From JANLSE01 sp038214135 (GTDB taxonomy: Bacteria > Chloroflexota > Chloroflexia > Chloroflexales > Roseiflexaceae): 64,000 nucleotides of DNA. Under the pieces are notes generated by a model. The model did no database searches, was not told where the DNA came from, and worked only from the letters and a program-made list of their open reading frames with translations. The position numbers and the translations under genes are program-made. The stretch covers positions 42,162-106,161 of the forward strand of contig JBBQSD010000004.1 in assembly GCA_038214135.1 (NCBI GenBank). Direction: 5' to 3'. This document shows, one piece after another, positions 8,601 to 17,115 of the stretch; the first letter of the stretch is position 1; each line of letters starts with the position of its first letter.

Positions 8601-10160
8601 TTACAATTCCACCATTTCACGCACATTGCCGCGCAGGGGAGCTGGTTGTGCAAACTGGCGATCCTGTTGGTGAATTCGCATTGGCATGCCCTGACGCGGA
8701 CTCATCGTAATTGTGACCGAGCGATCAATCCGCGCTCCTGGTACGAGTTCGAGCCGGAAACGCTGCATCAGCATCGCCAACACGAGCTTCATCTCCATTG
8801 TGGCAAATGTCGCCCCAATACACATGCGCGGCCCACCACTAAATGGCGTATATTCAAACGTACTCGGGTCAATCGTCTCCCAGCGCGCTGGATCAAAGCG
8901 TTCGGGGTTTGGGTAGATCTGCGGATCATGATGGGTGTGGTAGATACTCATCATGATTTCGGTTCCAGCCGGAATAGCATAGCCACCCAGTGTTGTTGCC
9001 TGATGAACCACCCGTGTGTTCCAGGGAACTGGCGGGAACAGGCGCATGCTCTCCCTGATCACCCGATCCAACAATGGCAGTTCACGCAATTGTTCGATGG
9101 TTGGCGCAGCGCCATGCAACACGCCATCAAGTTCTTCAAGCAGGGCATGTGCGATCTTGGGGTGCTGGGAAAGCAGGAAGAGCGTCCATGTCAACGCATT
9201 CGATGAGGTCTCGTGGCCAGCGGCAAACAGCAACGATACATGCCCGATCAATTCTTCTTCGCTCAGTTCAAGCCCTTGCTCATCACGGGCCTGAATGAGC
9301 ATGGCCAGCACATCACCCTGATCGCGGCCAACCTCACGTTTGCGTGCCACCAGTTTCAGCATGCCCTGTTCAATTTCGGCAGCCAGATCGAGGAAGCGCC
9401 GGTATGGCAGCCCTGGCAGATCATAGCGCAGGAGTCCCGTCAGCGGGCGAACAAAGATATGCAATGATTCCTCAATCGCACGGCTGATCCGTTCGCCCTC
9501 CTCGGCTAGATCATCACCAAACAATGCAGCGGTCGCGATCCGCATCGTCAGGCCCATCATATCGTGGTGAATATTACGCTGTTCACCAGGCTGCCAGGTC
9601 GCCAGCATCGCATCAATGATCGTAACCATTTGATCGCGATAGGCCTCGACCCGTTTGCGATGGAAGGCTGGCAACATCAAACGGCGCTGCATGCGATGCA
9701 GATCGCCATTGACATTGAACAGCCCGGCACCCCATTGGCGCAATGGGCGCAATCGCGGCGGTGCTTCATCAACAGGGTAGAAGGTTCCAGCAGCGCTATA
9801 CTTATAGAACAGATCGTGTTGGGTTGTCACCTCACGAATCAGTTCTGGGCCAGTCACAAATACGGTTCCAGGGCACGCTGGCAGGGGCGAAATGATCCGT
9901 GATCGCACACCCTGGGCCATTGCAACAACATTGCCATAGCGCTCAAACATAGAACCCATCACCCGGATTGGATCACTCAATAGGATGACGGTATTCCCCG
10001 CTCCGCCGAGAATAGGCGCAGGACCAGGGATATTCAGGGGCAACGCCGCATTCGGTGTTGCAAACGCCCGGAACAGTTGCCGCTGGGTTGCATACCGCAC
10101 AACGGCATACGCACCAGCTAGCGTCACAGCACCAGCAGCAAACAGGGTTGCACGTCGCAT
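8601..10160 (-). CDS. Cytochrome P450
   Basis: This 519-residue P450 has a short N-terminal hydrophobic stretch (ATLFAAGAVTLAGAYAV) that may anchor it. The I-helix oxygen-binding motif AAGHETSSN, the ESMR form of the ExxR motif and the haem loop FSGGPRMCIG with C447 as thiolate ligand are all present. The overall sequence resembles bacterial P450s of the CYP102A/CYP4-like group acting on fatty acids or terpenes, but the substrate cannot be read from sequence. AAGGAGG lies 8 bases before the ATG. No ferredoxin or reductase gene is adjacent, so electrons must come from elsewhere. Confidence 0.93.
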   Translation of the reverse strand: MRRATLFAAGAVTLAGAYAVVRYATQRQLFRAFATPNAALPLNIPGPAPILGGAGNTVILLSDPIRVMGSMFERYGNVVAMAQGVRSRIISPLPACPGTVFVTGPELIREVTTQHDLFYKYSAAGTFYPVDEAPPRLRPLRQWGAGLFNVNGDLHRMQRRLMLPAFHRKRVEAYRDQMVTIIDAMLATWQPGEQRNIHHDMMGLTMRIATAALFGDDLAEEGERISRAIEESLHIFVRPLTGLLRYDLPGLPYRRFLDLAAEIEQGMLKLVARKREVGRDQGDVLAMLIQARDEQGLELSEEELIGHVSLLFAAGHETSSNALTWTLFLLSQHPKIAHALLEELDGVLHGAAPTIEQLRELPLLDRVIRESMRLFPPVPWNTRVVHQATTLGGYAIPAGTEIMMSIYHTHHDPQIYPNPERFDPARWETIDPSTFEYTPFSGGPRMCIGATFATMEMKLVLAMLMQRFRLELVPGARIDRSVTITMSPRQGMPMRIHQQDRQFAQPAPLRGNVREMVEL

Positions 10161-10469
10161 CTAGTGGCCTCCTTATAGTCGAGAGTAGCGCAAATGTGTA
10201 ACGACACTAACGGGTGTCACGAATGTTTCGGAATGACATGTTGTATTGCCGACCATGGCCGTAGGGGCGGTTCGCGAACCGCCCGCGCTGCCTACATCGC
10301 CCGTCCTAATGGGCGGTTCGCGAACCGCCCCTACCCCAAATGACGCTTTGACAGCCCTTCTGAAACAATATGCTGAACCCGCCATTCACAGCACAATTAA
10401 TAACTGACCTCATGATATACTAGGGTACCCAAACAACCAGATATCAACTACAAATAGAAAGATAGCGCA
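10161..10469. repeat. Spacer with two perfect palindromic repeats
   Basis: GGGCGGTTCGCGAACCGCCC occurs at 10265-10284 and again at 10311-10330, both perfect 20-base palindromes in an imperfect larger unit. Further copies are at 26719, 26767 (variant) and 49440. A TATACT at 10416-10421 may be a -10 box for the next gene, but I see no good -35. No gene is apparent here. Confidence 0.7.
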
Positions 10470-11066
10470 ATGGATCCAATGTACCTCCACGATGTTGAGA
10501 ACCATGTTGGCACCGGCATGTACGCAGATCTGATCAAACAGGCCAGATCCGCCGGAATGCCAATACCGCAGATCCGCTTCCTGCTGGCCTTCAAACCAGA
10601 ATGGACCGACCACCTCTCGCGGTTTACCCAGGGCGTGATGCGCGGGATTTCAACTCTTTCGCCAGGCCAACGCGAACTGATCGCTGCCTTCACCTCACGC
10701 CGGAATGAATGTCCCTTCTGACTAGGCTCGCATGCTGCAGTTGCAGCAGAACTACTTGGGGATCGAGCGCTGGTTGATGCGGTACTCAATGATTATACAA
10801 CTGCGCCAATTTCAGAGGCCGAGCGTGCGCTGTTCCATCTGATCAATAAAGTCGCGACCGACTCGACCAAGATTCGGCAGGCCGATATTGACGAAGCCAA
10901 AGCTGCCGGGTTGGCCGATGAAACACTCTATGATGCCATCACGGTCTGCTCGCTCTTCCAGTTCTATAACACCTGGATCGATGCAACTGGCGTCCACGAT
11001 CTGCCAGCAGCTGTCTACGAAACGATGGGCAAACGTATGGCCGGCGGCGGCTACGCACCGGATTAA
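10470..11066 (+). CDS. AhpD-like/carboxymuconolactone-decarboxylase-fold peroxidase-related protein, probable selenoprotein
   Basis: The frame opens with ATG at 10470, meets TGA at 10719-10721 and continues in the same frame to TAA at 11064-11066, giving 198 residues. The sequence around the TGA is RRNECPF-TGA-LGSHAA. In this family the segment is ECPFCxxSHAA, so the TGA falls exactly on the second Cys of the redox CxxC and would encode Sec84 next to C81 and before H88. The part after the TGA keeps the expected helical sequence (ERALFHLINK, DAITVCSLFQFYNTW) with no further stops. A hairpin fitting a bacterial SECIS lies just downstream. CxxU forms of AhpD-like proteins are known. A true nonsense mutation is the alternative. 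The selenium insertion genes are not in this window. Confidence 0.75.
10719..10748 (+). promoter_or_regulatory. Probable bacterial SECIS element after in-frame TGA
   Basis: Starting 11 bases after the TGA, TGCTGC (10733-10738) pairs perfectly with GCAGCA (10743-10748) around the loop AGTT. The loop begins 17 bases after the TGA and has G as its second base. Bacterial SECIS hairpins usually place a small loop with an early G about 16-37 bases past the UGA, so this fits. The stem is only 6 base pairs. Confidence 0.55.
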
Positions 11067-11069
11067 TGT

Positions 11070-11097
11070 GTAGAGACGCGATATATCGCGTCTCTAC
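11070..11097. repeat. Perfect 28-base palindrome of the GTAGAGACGC family
   Basis: GTAGAGACGCGATA is followed immediately by its reverse complement, just after the selenoprotein stop. It may act as a terminator-like hairpin. Other members are at 14432-14467, 16207-16226 and 28143-28170. Confidence 0.65.
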
Positions 11098-11153
11098 TGA
11101 TCGTCAATGTTATCATCAGCCCGCTAGGTCTTTCAAACATCAGGAACATTGTA

Positions 11154-12608
11154 ATGTGGCATCTTGAACCAGCCGCGCATACCTCTCCCGATATTGGGCA
11201 GTTGCTTGATCAGCTCAATCACGAGGCGCAGTTCTTCTCGAAGAACGCCCCGCTGACAATCGCTCGGGCACCAGGGCGCCTCGATCTGATGGGCGGGATC
11301 GCCGATTATTCTGGTTCGCTGGTGCTAGAACTACCGCTGGCGCTTGCCGCTGTTGCCGCCGTACAGGCAGATGATGCGCCAATCATCACGATTCGCAGTC
11401 ATCAGGCATCTGGCCTGGATAGCCAGGATGAAGTTCGCATCGCACTGGCCGATCTGGCCCCCAATGGAACACTCCTCAGCTACCAACAGGCCCGCGATCT
11501 GTTGAATGCAGATCCACGCTCACGCTGGGCTGCCTATATCGCTGGCGTCCCATTGGTGCTGGCGCACGAATGTGGCGCAGCACTGCGTGGCCTGCGTATT
11601 CTTATTGCATCGGATGTTCCTGCTGGCAAAGGGGTTAGTTCCTCGGCTGCGATCGAGGTTGCCGCAATGCGTGCAATTGCGGAGCTACTTGGTGTTCAAC
11701 TGGATGGGCGGCAGATGGCATTGCTCTGCCAAATGGTCGAGAATCTGGTTGTCGGTGCGCCATGTGGTGTGATGGACCAGATGACGGCTGCGTGTGGGCA
11801 GGCCGATGCACTATTGGCATTACGCTGCCAGCCAGCCGAACTAGAGCCGCCAATCGCAATCCCGCAAGCACTCGAAGTCTGGGGGATCGATAGCGGAATC
11901 CGCCATGCCGTCAGTGGTGCAGACTATGGCTCGGTGCGGGTCGGTGCATTCATAGGCTACCGCATGATCGCCGAACTGGCAGGCTTCCCGGCCACGCCAA
12001 GCTGCTCAGGGCGCGTAGCAATCAGCGATCCCCAGTTTGGTGGCTACCTGGCGAATATCACACCATCACGCTGGCTGCACGAGTTCCGCGATAGATTGCC
12101 GGAACAGATCAATGGTGCGGCATTTTTGGAGCGCTATGGCGGTACCACCGATTCGGTCACGCATATTGATCAAACCCGCAATTACGCCGTCCGTATGCCC
12201 ACCGAACACCCGATCCACGAACATCATCGCGTCGAGGCATTTCGCACCCTACTACAGTATCTGGCTACCGATCAGAACCAATCGACGATTGAGACAACTG
12301 CGCGCCTGCTTGGTGAATTGATGTATCAATCGCATGCCAGCTATTCGGCCTGCGGGCTTGGCTCGGATGGAACCGATCTGCTGGTGCATCTGGTGCGTAT
12401 GGCTGGCGCAGAGGCAGGCCTCTATGGAGCCAAGATCACCGGCGGCGGCAGCGGTGGCACCGTGGCAATCCTGGCCCGCCGTGGCTCCGAAAACGCTATC
12501 AGGGCTATCGCCACGCAATATGCCGCCCAATCAGGTCGTGAACCATTCGTCATCGGCGGATCATCATCTGGCTCAATTGCATCCGGGGTGTTCGCCGCGC
12601 ATTGGTAG
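11154..12608 (+). CDS. GHMP kinase, L-arabinokinase-like
   Basis: The 484-residue protein is a galactokinase-type GHMP kinase. Its N-terminal motif ARAPGRLDLMGGIADYSGS, the ATP loop PAGKGVSSSAAIEVAAM, VGAPCGVMDQMT, WGIDSGIRHAVSGADY and the C-terminal KITGGGSGGT closely resemble the kinase half of plant L-arabinokinase (ARA1). Galactokinases instead read GRxNLIGEHTDY in the first motif. It should phosphorylate L-arabinose or a related sugar at C1. The extra N-terminal glycosyltransferase-like half of the plant protein is absent. Xylulokinase follows on the same strand 305 bases later, which supports a role in pentose use. Substrate assignment is inferred by motif likeness. Confidence 0.82.
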   Translation: MWHLEPAAHTSPDIGQLLDQLNHEAQFFSKNAPLTIARAPGRLDLMGGIADYSGSLVLELPLALAAVAAVQADDAPIITIRSHQASGLDSQDEVRIALADLAPNGTLLSYQQARDLLNADPRSRWAAYIAGVPLVLAHECGAALRGLRILIASDVPAGKGVSSSAAIEVAAMRAIAELLGVQLDGRQMALLCQMVENLVVGAPCGVMDQMTAACGQADALLALRCQPAELEPPIAIPQALEVWGIDSGIRHAVSGADYGSVRVGAFIGYRMIAELAGFPATPSCSGRVAISDPQFGGYLANITPSRWLHEFRDRLPEQINGAAFLERYGGTTDSVTHIDQTRNYAVRMPTEHPIHEHHRVEAFRTLLQYLATDQNQSTIETTARLLGELMYQSHASYSACGLGSDGTDLLVHLVRMAGAEAGLYGAKITGGGSGGTVAILARRGSENAIRAIATQYAAQSGREPFVIGGSSSGSIASGVFAAHW

Positions 12609-12913
12609 ACATTAGCCGTCAGCTATCAGCCGTCAACCATCAGAGGTCGTACGGGTGTGACGTAAACTTTTGCGGCGGCCTGCGCTGCGTCCACGTGTAT
12701 GGGCCGACCCACGTGTCGGCCTGCGCTGTTCTGCACTGGTTGGCGGACACATGGGTCCGCACCCGACCCTTCCAAAAGAATACGTCGCACCCAGGTCGTA
12801 CCACAAACATTGATCATACGCCATTCTGACTCCTGACTCCTGACTTCTGGATACTAAAAGCTGAAAGCTGAGTGCTGAAAGCTGAGCGCTAAAAGCTTTA
12901 ATAGGAGCCTTCC
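12609..12913. repeat. Repeat-filled spacer between arabinokinase and xylulokinase
   Basis: The spacer holds GGCCGACCCACGTGTCGGCC and GGCGGACACATGGGTCCGC imperfect palindromes (12698-12775), TCTGACTCCTGACTCCTGAC near 12825, and a run of GCTGAAAGCTGAG/GTGCTGAAAGCTGA units (12853-12899). The xylulokinase ribosome site TAGGAG lies at the right end. No gene is seen. Confidence 0.6.
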
Positions 12914-14422
12914 ATGACCTACCTGATTGGCCTTGATATTGGCACATCCGGTGCAAAAGCGCTTATCTGCGATGCAGATGGGCATGTCCTCACAACCGCC
13001 CTGGCAGAATACCCGCTCTCCACTCCGCGCCCATTATGGAGCGAACAAGATCCCGCCGACTGGTGGCATGGCGCACAAACGGCAATTCACGGCGTTCTTC
13101 AGCAGAGTGGCATTGATGTCAGCCAGATCATTGGACTCGGGCTGACAGGCCAGATGCATGGTGCTGTGTTCCTGGATGAGCACGACGCAGTGATTCGCCC
13201 AGCCTTACTATGGAATGATCAGCGGACTGCTGCGGAATGCGCCGAGATCACCGAGATCATTGGTGCAGCGCGGCTGATCGAATTAGCTGGCAACCCGGCG
13301 CTGACTGGCTTCCAGGCACCTAAAATACTCTGGCTACGCAACCACGAACCAGAGAACTATGCCCGCTTGGCCCGTGTGCTGCTACCCAAAGATTATATTC
13401 GGCTGCTGCTGACTGGCATCGCCGCAACGGATGCATCTGATGCAGCAGGCACTCTGTTGCTTGATCTACGCACCCGCGATTGGAGCACAGAGATCCTCAA
13501 CAAGCTCGCTATTCCTGCCGCATGGCTGCCACGCGTCTATGAAGGGCCACAGCAAACCGGTACACTCTTGCCTGCTATCGCTGCCAAACTCGGTTTGCCA
13601 GCCGGAATGCCTGTTGCTGCTGGTGGTGGCGATAATGCCGCCGCCGCTGTTGGGACTGGCGTTGTGCGGGCTGGTGTCGTTAGTAGTAGCATTGGTACCA
13701 GCGGTGTGCTCTTCGCCCATTCCGAAACAATTGCCCTCGATCCGCAGGGCCGCCTGCACACCTTCTGCCATACAGTACCAGGCCAGTATCATCTGATGGC
13801 GGTGACGCTCGCCGCCGGTGGTTCATTTCGTTGGTTTCGCGATCTGTTGCCGCAAACGAATGATCATGTATTTACCTATGAGCAGCTTACCAGCCTGGCC
13901 GCCCCGATTGCTCCAGGAGCCGATGGCCTGTTGTTCCTGCCATATCTGAGCGGTGAGCGCACGCCACATCTCGATCCACTGGCGCGTGGCGCATTTGTGG
14001 GCCTCACCACCCGCCACACCCTTGGACATATGGTGCGTGCAGTGATGGAAGGCGTCGTCTATTCGCTCAACGATGGCCTAACGATCATGCGCGATCTGGG
14101 GTTACCACTCGGCCAGATCCGTGCGACCGGTGGCGGTGGGCGCAGCGCACTCTGGCGGCAGATGCAGGCCGACATCTATGGAGCCGAGGTTGCGGTACTG
14201 GCTGCCGAGGAAGGGCCAGCCTATGGCGCAGCATTGCTCGCTGGTGTCGCAGCTGGTGTGTTCGAATCCGTACATGCAGCAGCAGATCGCTGTGTTGCCG
14301 TTGCTGGCATTACACAGCCAGATGATCGCGCCAGTGCCAGGTACGCCCAGATCTACCCGATCTATCGGGATGCCTACGCAGCCATGCGCGCTACCATGCA
14401 CCGCCTGGCCACATTCGAATAG
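12914..14422 (+). CDS. xylB: Xylulokinase
   Basis: This 502-residue FGGY-family kinase phosphorylates D-xylulose to xylulose 5-phosphate for the pentose phosphate pathway. It begins with the phosphate loop GLDIGTSGAKAL, has the substrate segment TGQMHGAVFLD and LWNDQRT typical of xylulokinases, the second-domain AGGGDNAAAAVGTG, and the adenosine motif GGGGRSALWRQMQAD. Length is normal for XylB. AGGAG lies 9 bases before the ATG. No xylose isomerase or transporter is nearby, so the locus is only a partial pentose pathway. Confidence 0.95.
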   Translation: MTYLIGLDIGTSGAKALICDADGHVLTTALAEYPLSTPRPLWSEQDPADWWHGAQTAIHGVLQQSGIDVSQIIGLGLTGQMHGAVFLDEHDAVIRPALLWNDQRTAAECAEITEIIGAARLIELAGNPALTGFQAPKILWLRNHEPENYARLARVLLPKDYIRLLLTGIAATDASDAAGTLLLDLRTRDWSTEILNKLAIPAAWLPRVYEGPQQTGTLLPAIAAKLGLPAGMPVAAGGGDNAAAAVGTGVVRAGVVSSSIGTSGVLFAHSETIALDPQGRLHTFCHTVPGQYHLMAVTLAAGGSFRWFRDLLPQTNDHVFTYEQLTSLAAPIAPGADGLLFLPYLSGERTPHLDPLARGAFVGLTTRHTLGHMVRAVMEGVVYSLNDGLTIMRDLGLPLGQIRATGGGGRSALWRQMQADIYGAEVAVLAAEEGPAYGAALLAGVAAGVFESVHAAADRCVAVAGITQPDDRASARYAQIYPIYRDAYAAMRATMHRLATFE

Positions 14423-14730
14423 GATTATCCAGGCCGTAGAGACGCAAGATTTTGCGTCTCTACGGCCCCTGTTGCCTCTCTACCGTCCTACCCTCCTCCT
14501 CACTCCTCATTCTCATAACAATATCGTTATCTGAAACGAACATAGCACGTACCACTGTTGGCCGTTACATGGCCATAGTCATCTTCCTGTTAGAACTATA
14601 GTCGAAAAACAGTCAAAGACGGTTAATCATGTCAGGAAAGCATGATGGCCCCGCCCCCGCCGTTCATGTATTAACGACACCGACCACGCCTCGTCGTCAC
14701 TGCCGTTCTCTCATCACAGAGGAGTTGGTC
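14423..14730. repeat. Spacer with a perfect 16-bp hairpin
   Basis: At 14432-14467, GGCCGTAGAGACGCAA pairs perfectly with TTGCGTCTCTACGGCC around the loop GATT. It lies 10 bases after xylB and is a good candidate terminator, although it belongs to the dispersed GTAGAGACGC family. The rest of the gap is AT-richer than its surroundings and probably holds the promoter for the truncated glycosyltransferase, but no clear boxes are seen. Confidence 0.6.
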
Positions 14731-14904
14731 ATGTCGTACGAGCAGTATGCTCACTGGAAGGCTACGCCTATTGTTGGCGAGCCGCATCTCTCCATCGTTA
14801 TTCCGGCCTATAACGAAGAAGTGCGCATTGTGCCGACTATCGGCGCGATCGCATCGCATGTCGCCAGCCTGGGCTTCGAGTGGGAGCTGCCCTGTGAACC
14901 TTGA
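14731..14904 (+). pseudogene. Truncated GT2 glycosyltransferase
   Basis: From the ATG at 14731, preceded by GAGGAG, the product reads MSYEQYAH and then HLSIVIPAYNEEVRIVPTI, the start of a family 2 glycosyltransferase of the dolichol-phosphate-mannose synthase type. It stops after 57 residues at GFEWELPCEP, just before the expected DDGSTD nucleotide-sugar motif. The bases at the break (GCCCTGTGAACCTTGAATGG) resemble the dispersed CCCTGAACCCTGAATGG repeat, so a repeat seems to have replaced the rest of the gene. The product cannot be an active enzyme. Confidence 0.75.
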
Positions 14905-14946
14905 ATGGGCGTATCGCCATACGCCTCAACCAACTGGAGAAGAAAC

Positions 14947-16167
14947 ATGCGCCTCGCCATCGTCACAACCTACCCACCTGGCAGCGGTTCACTCAATGAA
15001 TATGCCTATCATATTATTCAGGCATTTCGCTATAAACCCGAAATCAGCGAAATCATCCTGCTTGTCGATGAACTGCCTGCTGGCGAATCCTATGCCACAA
15101 CCACGAGCGCTAGTGGCGCTTCGATACGTGTCATCCCCTGCTGGCGGTTCAATGCGCTCTCGAATGTTGCCCGAATCGTGAGCACGGTGCGCCGTGAACG
15201 GCCCGATATCGTCCTGTTTAATATCCAGTTCGCCTCATTCGGGCGCGGCAAAATCCCTGGTGCCCTCGGACTGATTGCGCCAGCCCTAACACACGCCTCC
15301 GGTATGCCAACCGTCGCACTCCTGCACAATATCATGGAAACGGTTGATTTAAAGCAGGCTGGGTTTGCATCACACCCATTTGTAGAACGGATCATCCGCA
15401 CCTTTGGCACACTGCTGACACGCATATTGCTGCGGGCGGATCTTGTTGCGCTCACAATCCCACGCTATGTCGAGATTCTGGCCGAGAAGTACAAAGCCCA
15501 GAATGTGCTTCTGGCTCCCCATGGTGCCTTCGATGATGTACCCGAGCCATCATTCGATCTGCCCGATGGTCCGATCCAGATTATGGCCTTTGGCAAGTTT
15601 GGCACATACAAACGCGTTGAAACGATGATCGAGGCCTTCAAGCTGCTCACAGCAGCAAACCGCCCGCCACTCGAACTCGTTATTGCCGGAACCGATAGCC
15701 CCAATGCAGCTGGTTATCTGGAAAGCATGCGCCAACAATATGCAGATGTCGCCAATATTCGTTTCACTGGCTATGTCGCAGAAACCGATGTACCACGCAT
15801 TTTCGGCGAAGCAGCCGTTGTCGTGTTTCCATATACCAGCACAACCGGCAGTTCGGGCGTGTTGCACCAGGCAGGCAGTTTTGGGCGGGCCGTCGTGCTA
15901 CCCCGCCTTGGCGATCTTGCGGATCTGGTTGAGGAAGAGGGCTATAGCGGCGAATATTCCAACCCGAACGATGCCACCAGCCTTGCAGATGCGATTGCAC
16001 GGGTGATTGATCATCCAGAGCGGCGCCACGAACTTGGTATGCGTAACTACCAGGCGGCGCGTGGCCTACCGATTGCAGAGGTGGCCGATTGGTATGTACT
16101 GCACTTCCAGGAACTGCTGAAATCCAAGCGGCAATTAGCACGGAGCCATGCTGCTGCACCACGTTAG
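14947..16167 (+). CDS. GT4-family glycosyltransferase
   Basis: This 406-residue protein starts MRLAIVTTYPPGSGSLNEYA, a typical GT-B fold opening. I take the ATG at 14947 because GGAGAAGAAAC precedes it. The C-lobe has LVIAGTDSP, RFTGYVAETDVPRIFGEAAVVVFPY and TGSSGVLHQAGSFGRAVV, where nucleotide-sugar contacts are expected. The usual EGFGLxxxE is replaced by TTGSSGVLHQA, as in some GT4 mannosyltransferases. It probably adds a sugar to a surface glycan. It follows the broken GT2 and precedes the STAS/kinase trio. Confidence 0.85.
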   Translation: MRLAIVTTYPPGSGSLNEYAYHIIQAFRYKPEISEIILLVDELPAGESYATTTSASGASIRVIPCWRFNALSNVARIVSTVRRERPDIVLFNIQFASFGRGKIPGALGLIAPALTHASGMPTVALLHNIMETVDLKQAGFASHPFVERIIRTFGTLLTRILLRADLVALTIPRYVEILAEKYKAQNVLLAPHGAFDDVPEPSFDLPDGPIQIMAFGKFGTYKRVETMIEAFKLLTAANRPPLELVIAGTDSPNAAGYLESMRQQYADVANIRFTGYVAETDVPRIFGEAAVVVFPYTSTTGSSGVLHQAGSFGRAVVLPRLGDLADLVEEEGYSGEYSNPNDATSLADAIARVIDHPERRHELGMRNYQAARGLPIAEVADWYVLHFQELLKSKRQLARSHAAAPR

Positions 16168-16206
16168 TCTCTTTATGCAGATTATTTGACAGGTTGCCAT
16201 CCGCAG

Positions 16207-16226
16207 GGACGCGATATATCGCGTCC
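16207..16226. repeat. Perfect 20-base palindrome of the GTAGAGACGC family
   Basis: GGACGCGATATATCGCGTCC is a perfect palindrome, sharing the CGCGATATATCGCG core with the copy at 11070. A CCTCACCCC-family half-site (GGGGCTGGGGTGAGGG) and TTCTTGGTTCTTGG units follow up to 16320. Confidence 0.6.
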
Positions 16227-16331
16227 GTACACAACCAGGCTCCTATCAAATTAGGGGAGCGGGGCTGGGGTGAGGGCAGTTCAGGTTCTTGGTTTTTGGT
16301 TCTTGGTTCTCGTGTTGAAAGGATACATCCC

Positions 16332-16670
16332 ATGGCACTCACGATCGCCGAAACAGGCACAACCATCGTTCTGTACCTCGAGGGTCGATTTGATGCTCAC
16401 GCCGCCCCTCAGCTTAATGATTGGATGAAGAGCAATATTGTTGCCCCAGCTCATATCATCCTGAACATGGCCAACGTAACATTCGTTGATTCAACAGCAT
16501 TGGCGACAATCGTGGCCGGTCTGAAGCGCTGCCGCCAACTCGATGGCGATCTGTACCTGTGTAACCTGCCAGATCCAGTTCGTATTATTTTTGAACTAAC
16601 CCGCTTTAACAGAGCGTTTCTCATTTTCGTTGATGAAAGCGATGCACGTGCCGCATTCGAGGCACGTTAA
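16332..16670 (+). CDS. STAS-domain protein (anti-sigma-factor antagonist-like) 1
   Basis: This 112-residue protein is a single STAS domain with the loop TFVDSTALATIV, whose Ser or Thr is where partner-switching kinases phosphorylate antagonists such as RsbV/SpoIIAA. Its C-terminus has LTRFNRAFLIF, a segment shared with the second STAS gene. The start is the ATG at 16332, with GAAAGGA 8 bases upstream. It is first in a tight trio with an RsbW-like kinase and another STAS gene, spaced 5 and 8 bases apart. What the trio controls is unknown. Confidence 0.88.
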   Translation: MALTIAETGTTIVLYLEGRFDAHAAPQLNDWMKSNIVAPAHIILNMANVTFVDSTALATIVAGLKRCRQLDGDLYLCNLPDPVRIIFELTRFNRAFLIFVDESDARAAFEAR

Positions 16671-16675
16671 TAGCC

Positions 16676-17107
16676 ATGGAAACGAATGAAACAGTCACTA
16701 GCATGCAACTCAAGCTGCCTGCTGATCTCGAGCAGATCCGGCTGGTAGGTACGTGCATCAGCCTGATGCTCACCGATGTGTGTAGCATCGCTGAAGCCGA
16801 AGTCACGATCTATAACGTTCAACTGGCCGTTCAGGAAATTTGCGTCAATATCGTCACGCATGCCTATGAAGGTATTTTTAATGGGCAGATTCAGGTTATT
16901 CTAACACTCACCAAACAACCATCCACGCTGATCATTGAACTCTACGATACCGGCCAGCCATTTGAACTAGAAGCCGTGCCGCTTCCTAACCTGGATGAAA
17001 TTGGCGAACACGGCTATGGGTTGTTTCTTGCCCGTGAGCTGCTCGATGAAGTCCACTACGAAACTCGGCAGAGCGGGAACTATTGGCGTCTTCGTAAACA
17101 CCTGTAA
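16676..17107 (+). CDS. RsbW-like anti-sigma/serine kinase (HATPase_c)
   Basis: This 143-residue protein has the compact GHKL ATPase fold. The N-box AVQEICVNIVTHAY carries the catalytic Glu and Asn, the G1 motif is LYDTGQPFE, and the G2/lid segment is GEHGYGLFLARELLD. Such kinases phosphorylate STAS antagonists and bind a sigma factor or another target. It is flanked by two STAS genes, making a three-part switch. No sigma factor or PP2C phosphatase gene lies next to it. Confidence 0.9.
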   Translation: METNETVTSMQLKLPADLEQIRLVGTCISLMLTDVCSIAEAEVTIYNVQLAVQEICVNIVTHAYEGIFNGQIQVILTLTKQPSTLIIELYDTGQPFELEAVPLPNLDEIGEHGYGLFLARELLDEVHYETRQSGNYWRLRKHL

Positions 17108-17115
17108 GGAGCACA

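Noticed and set aside
10719..10721. TGA as simple nonsense mutation making a pseudogene
   Set aside because: The exact match to the redox Cys, open frame afterwards and hairpin make selenocysteine more likely; kept as the alternative.
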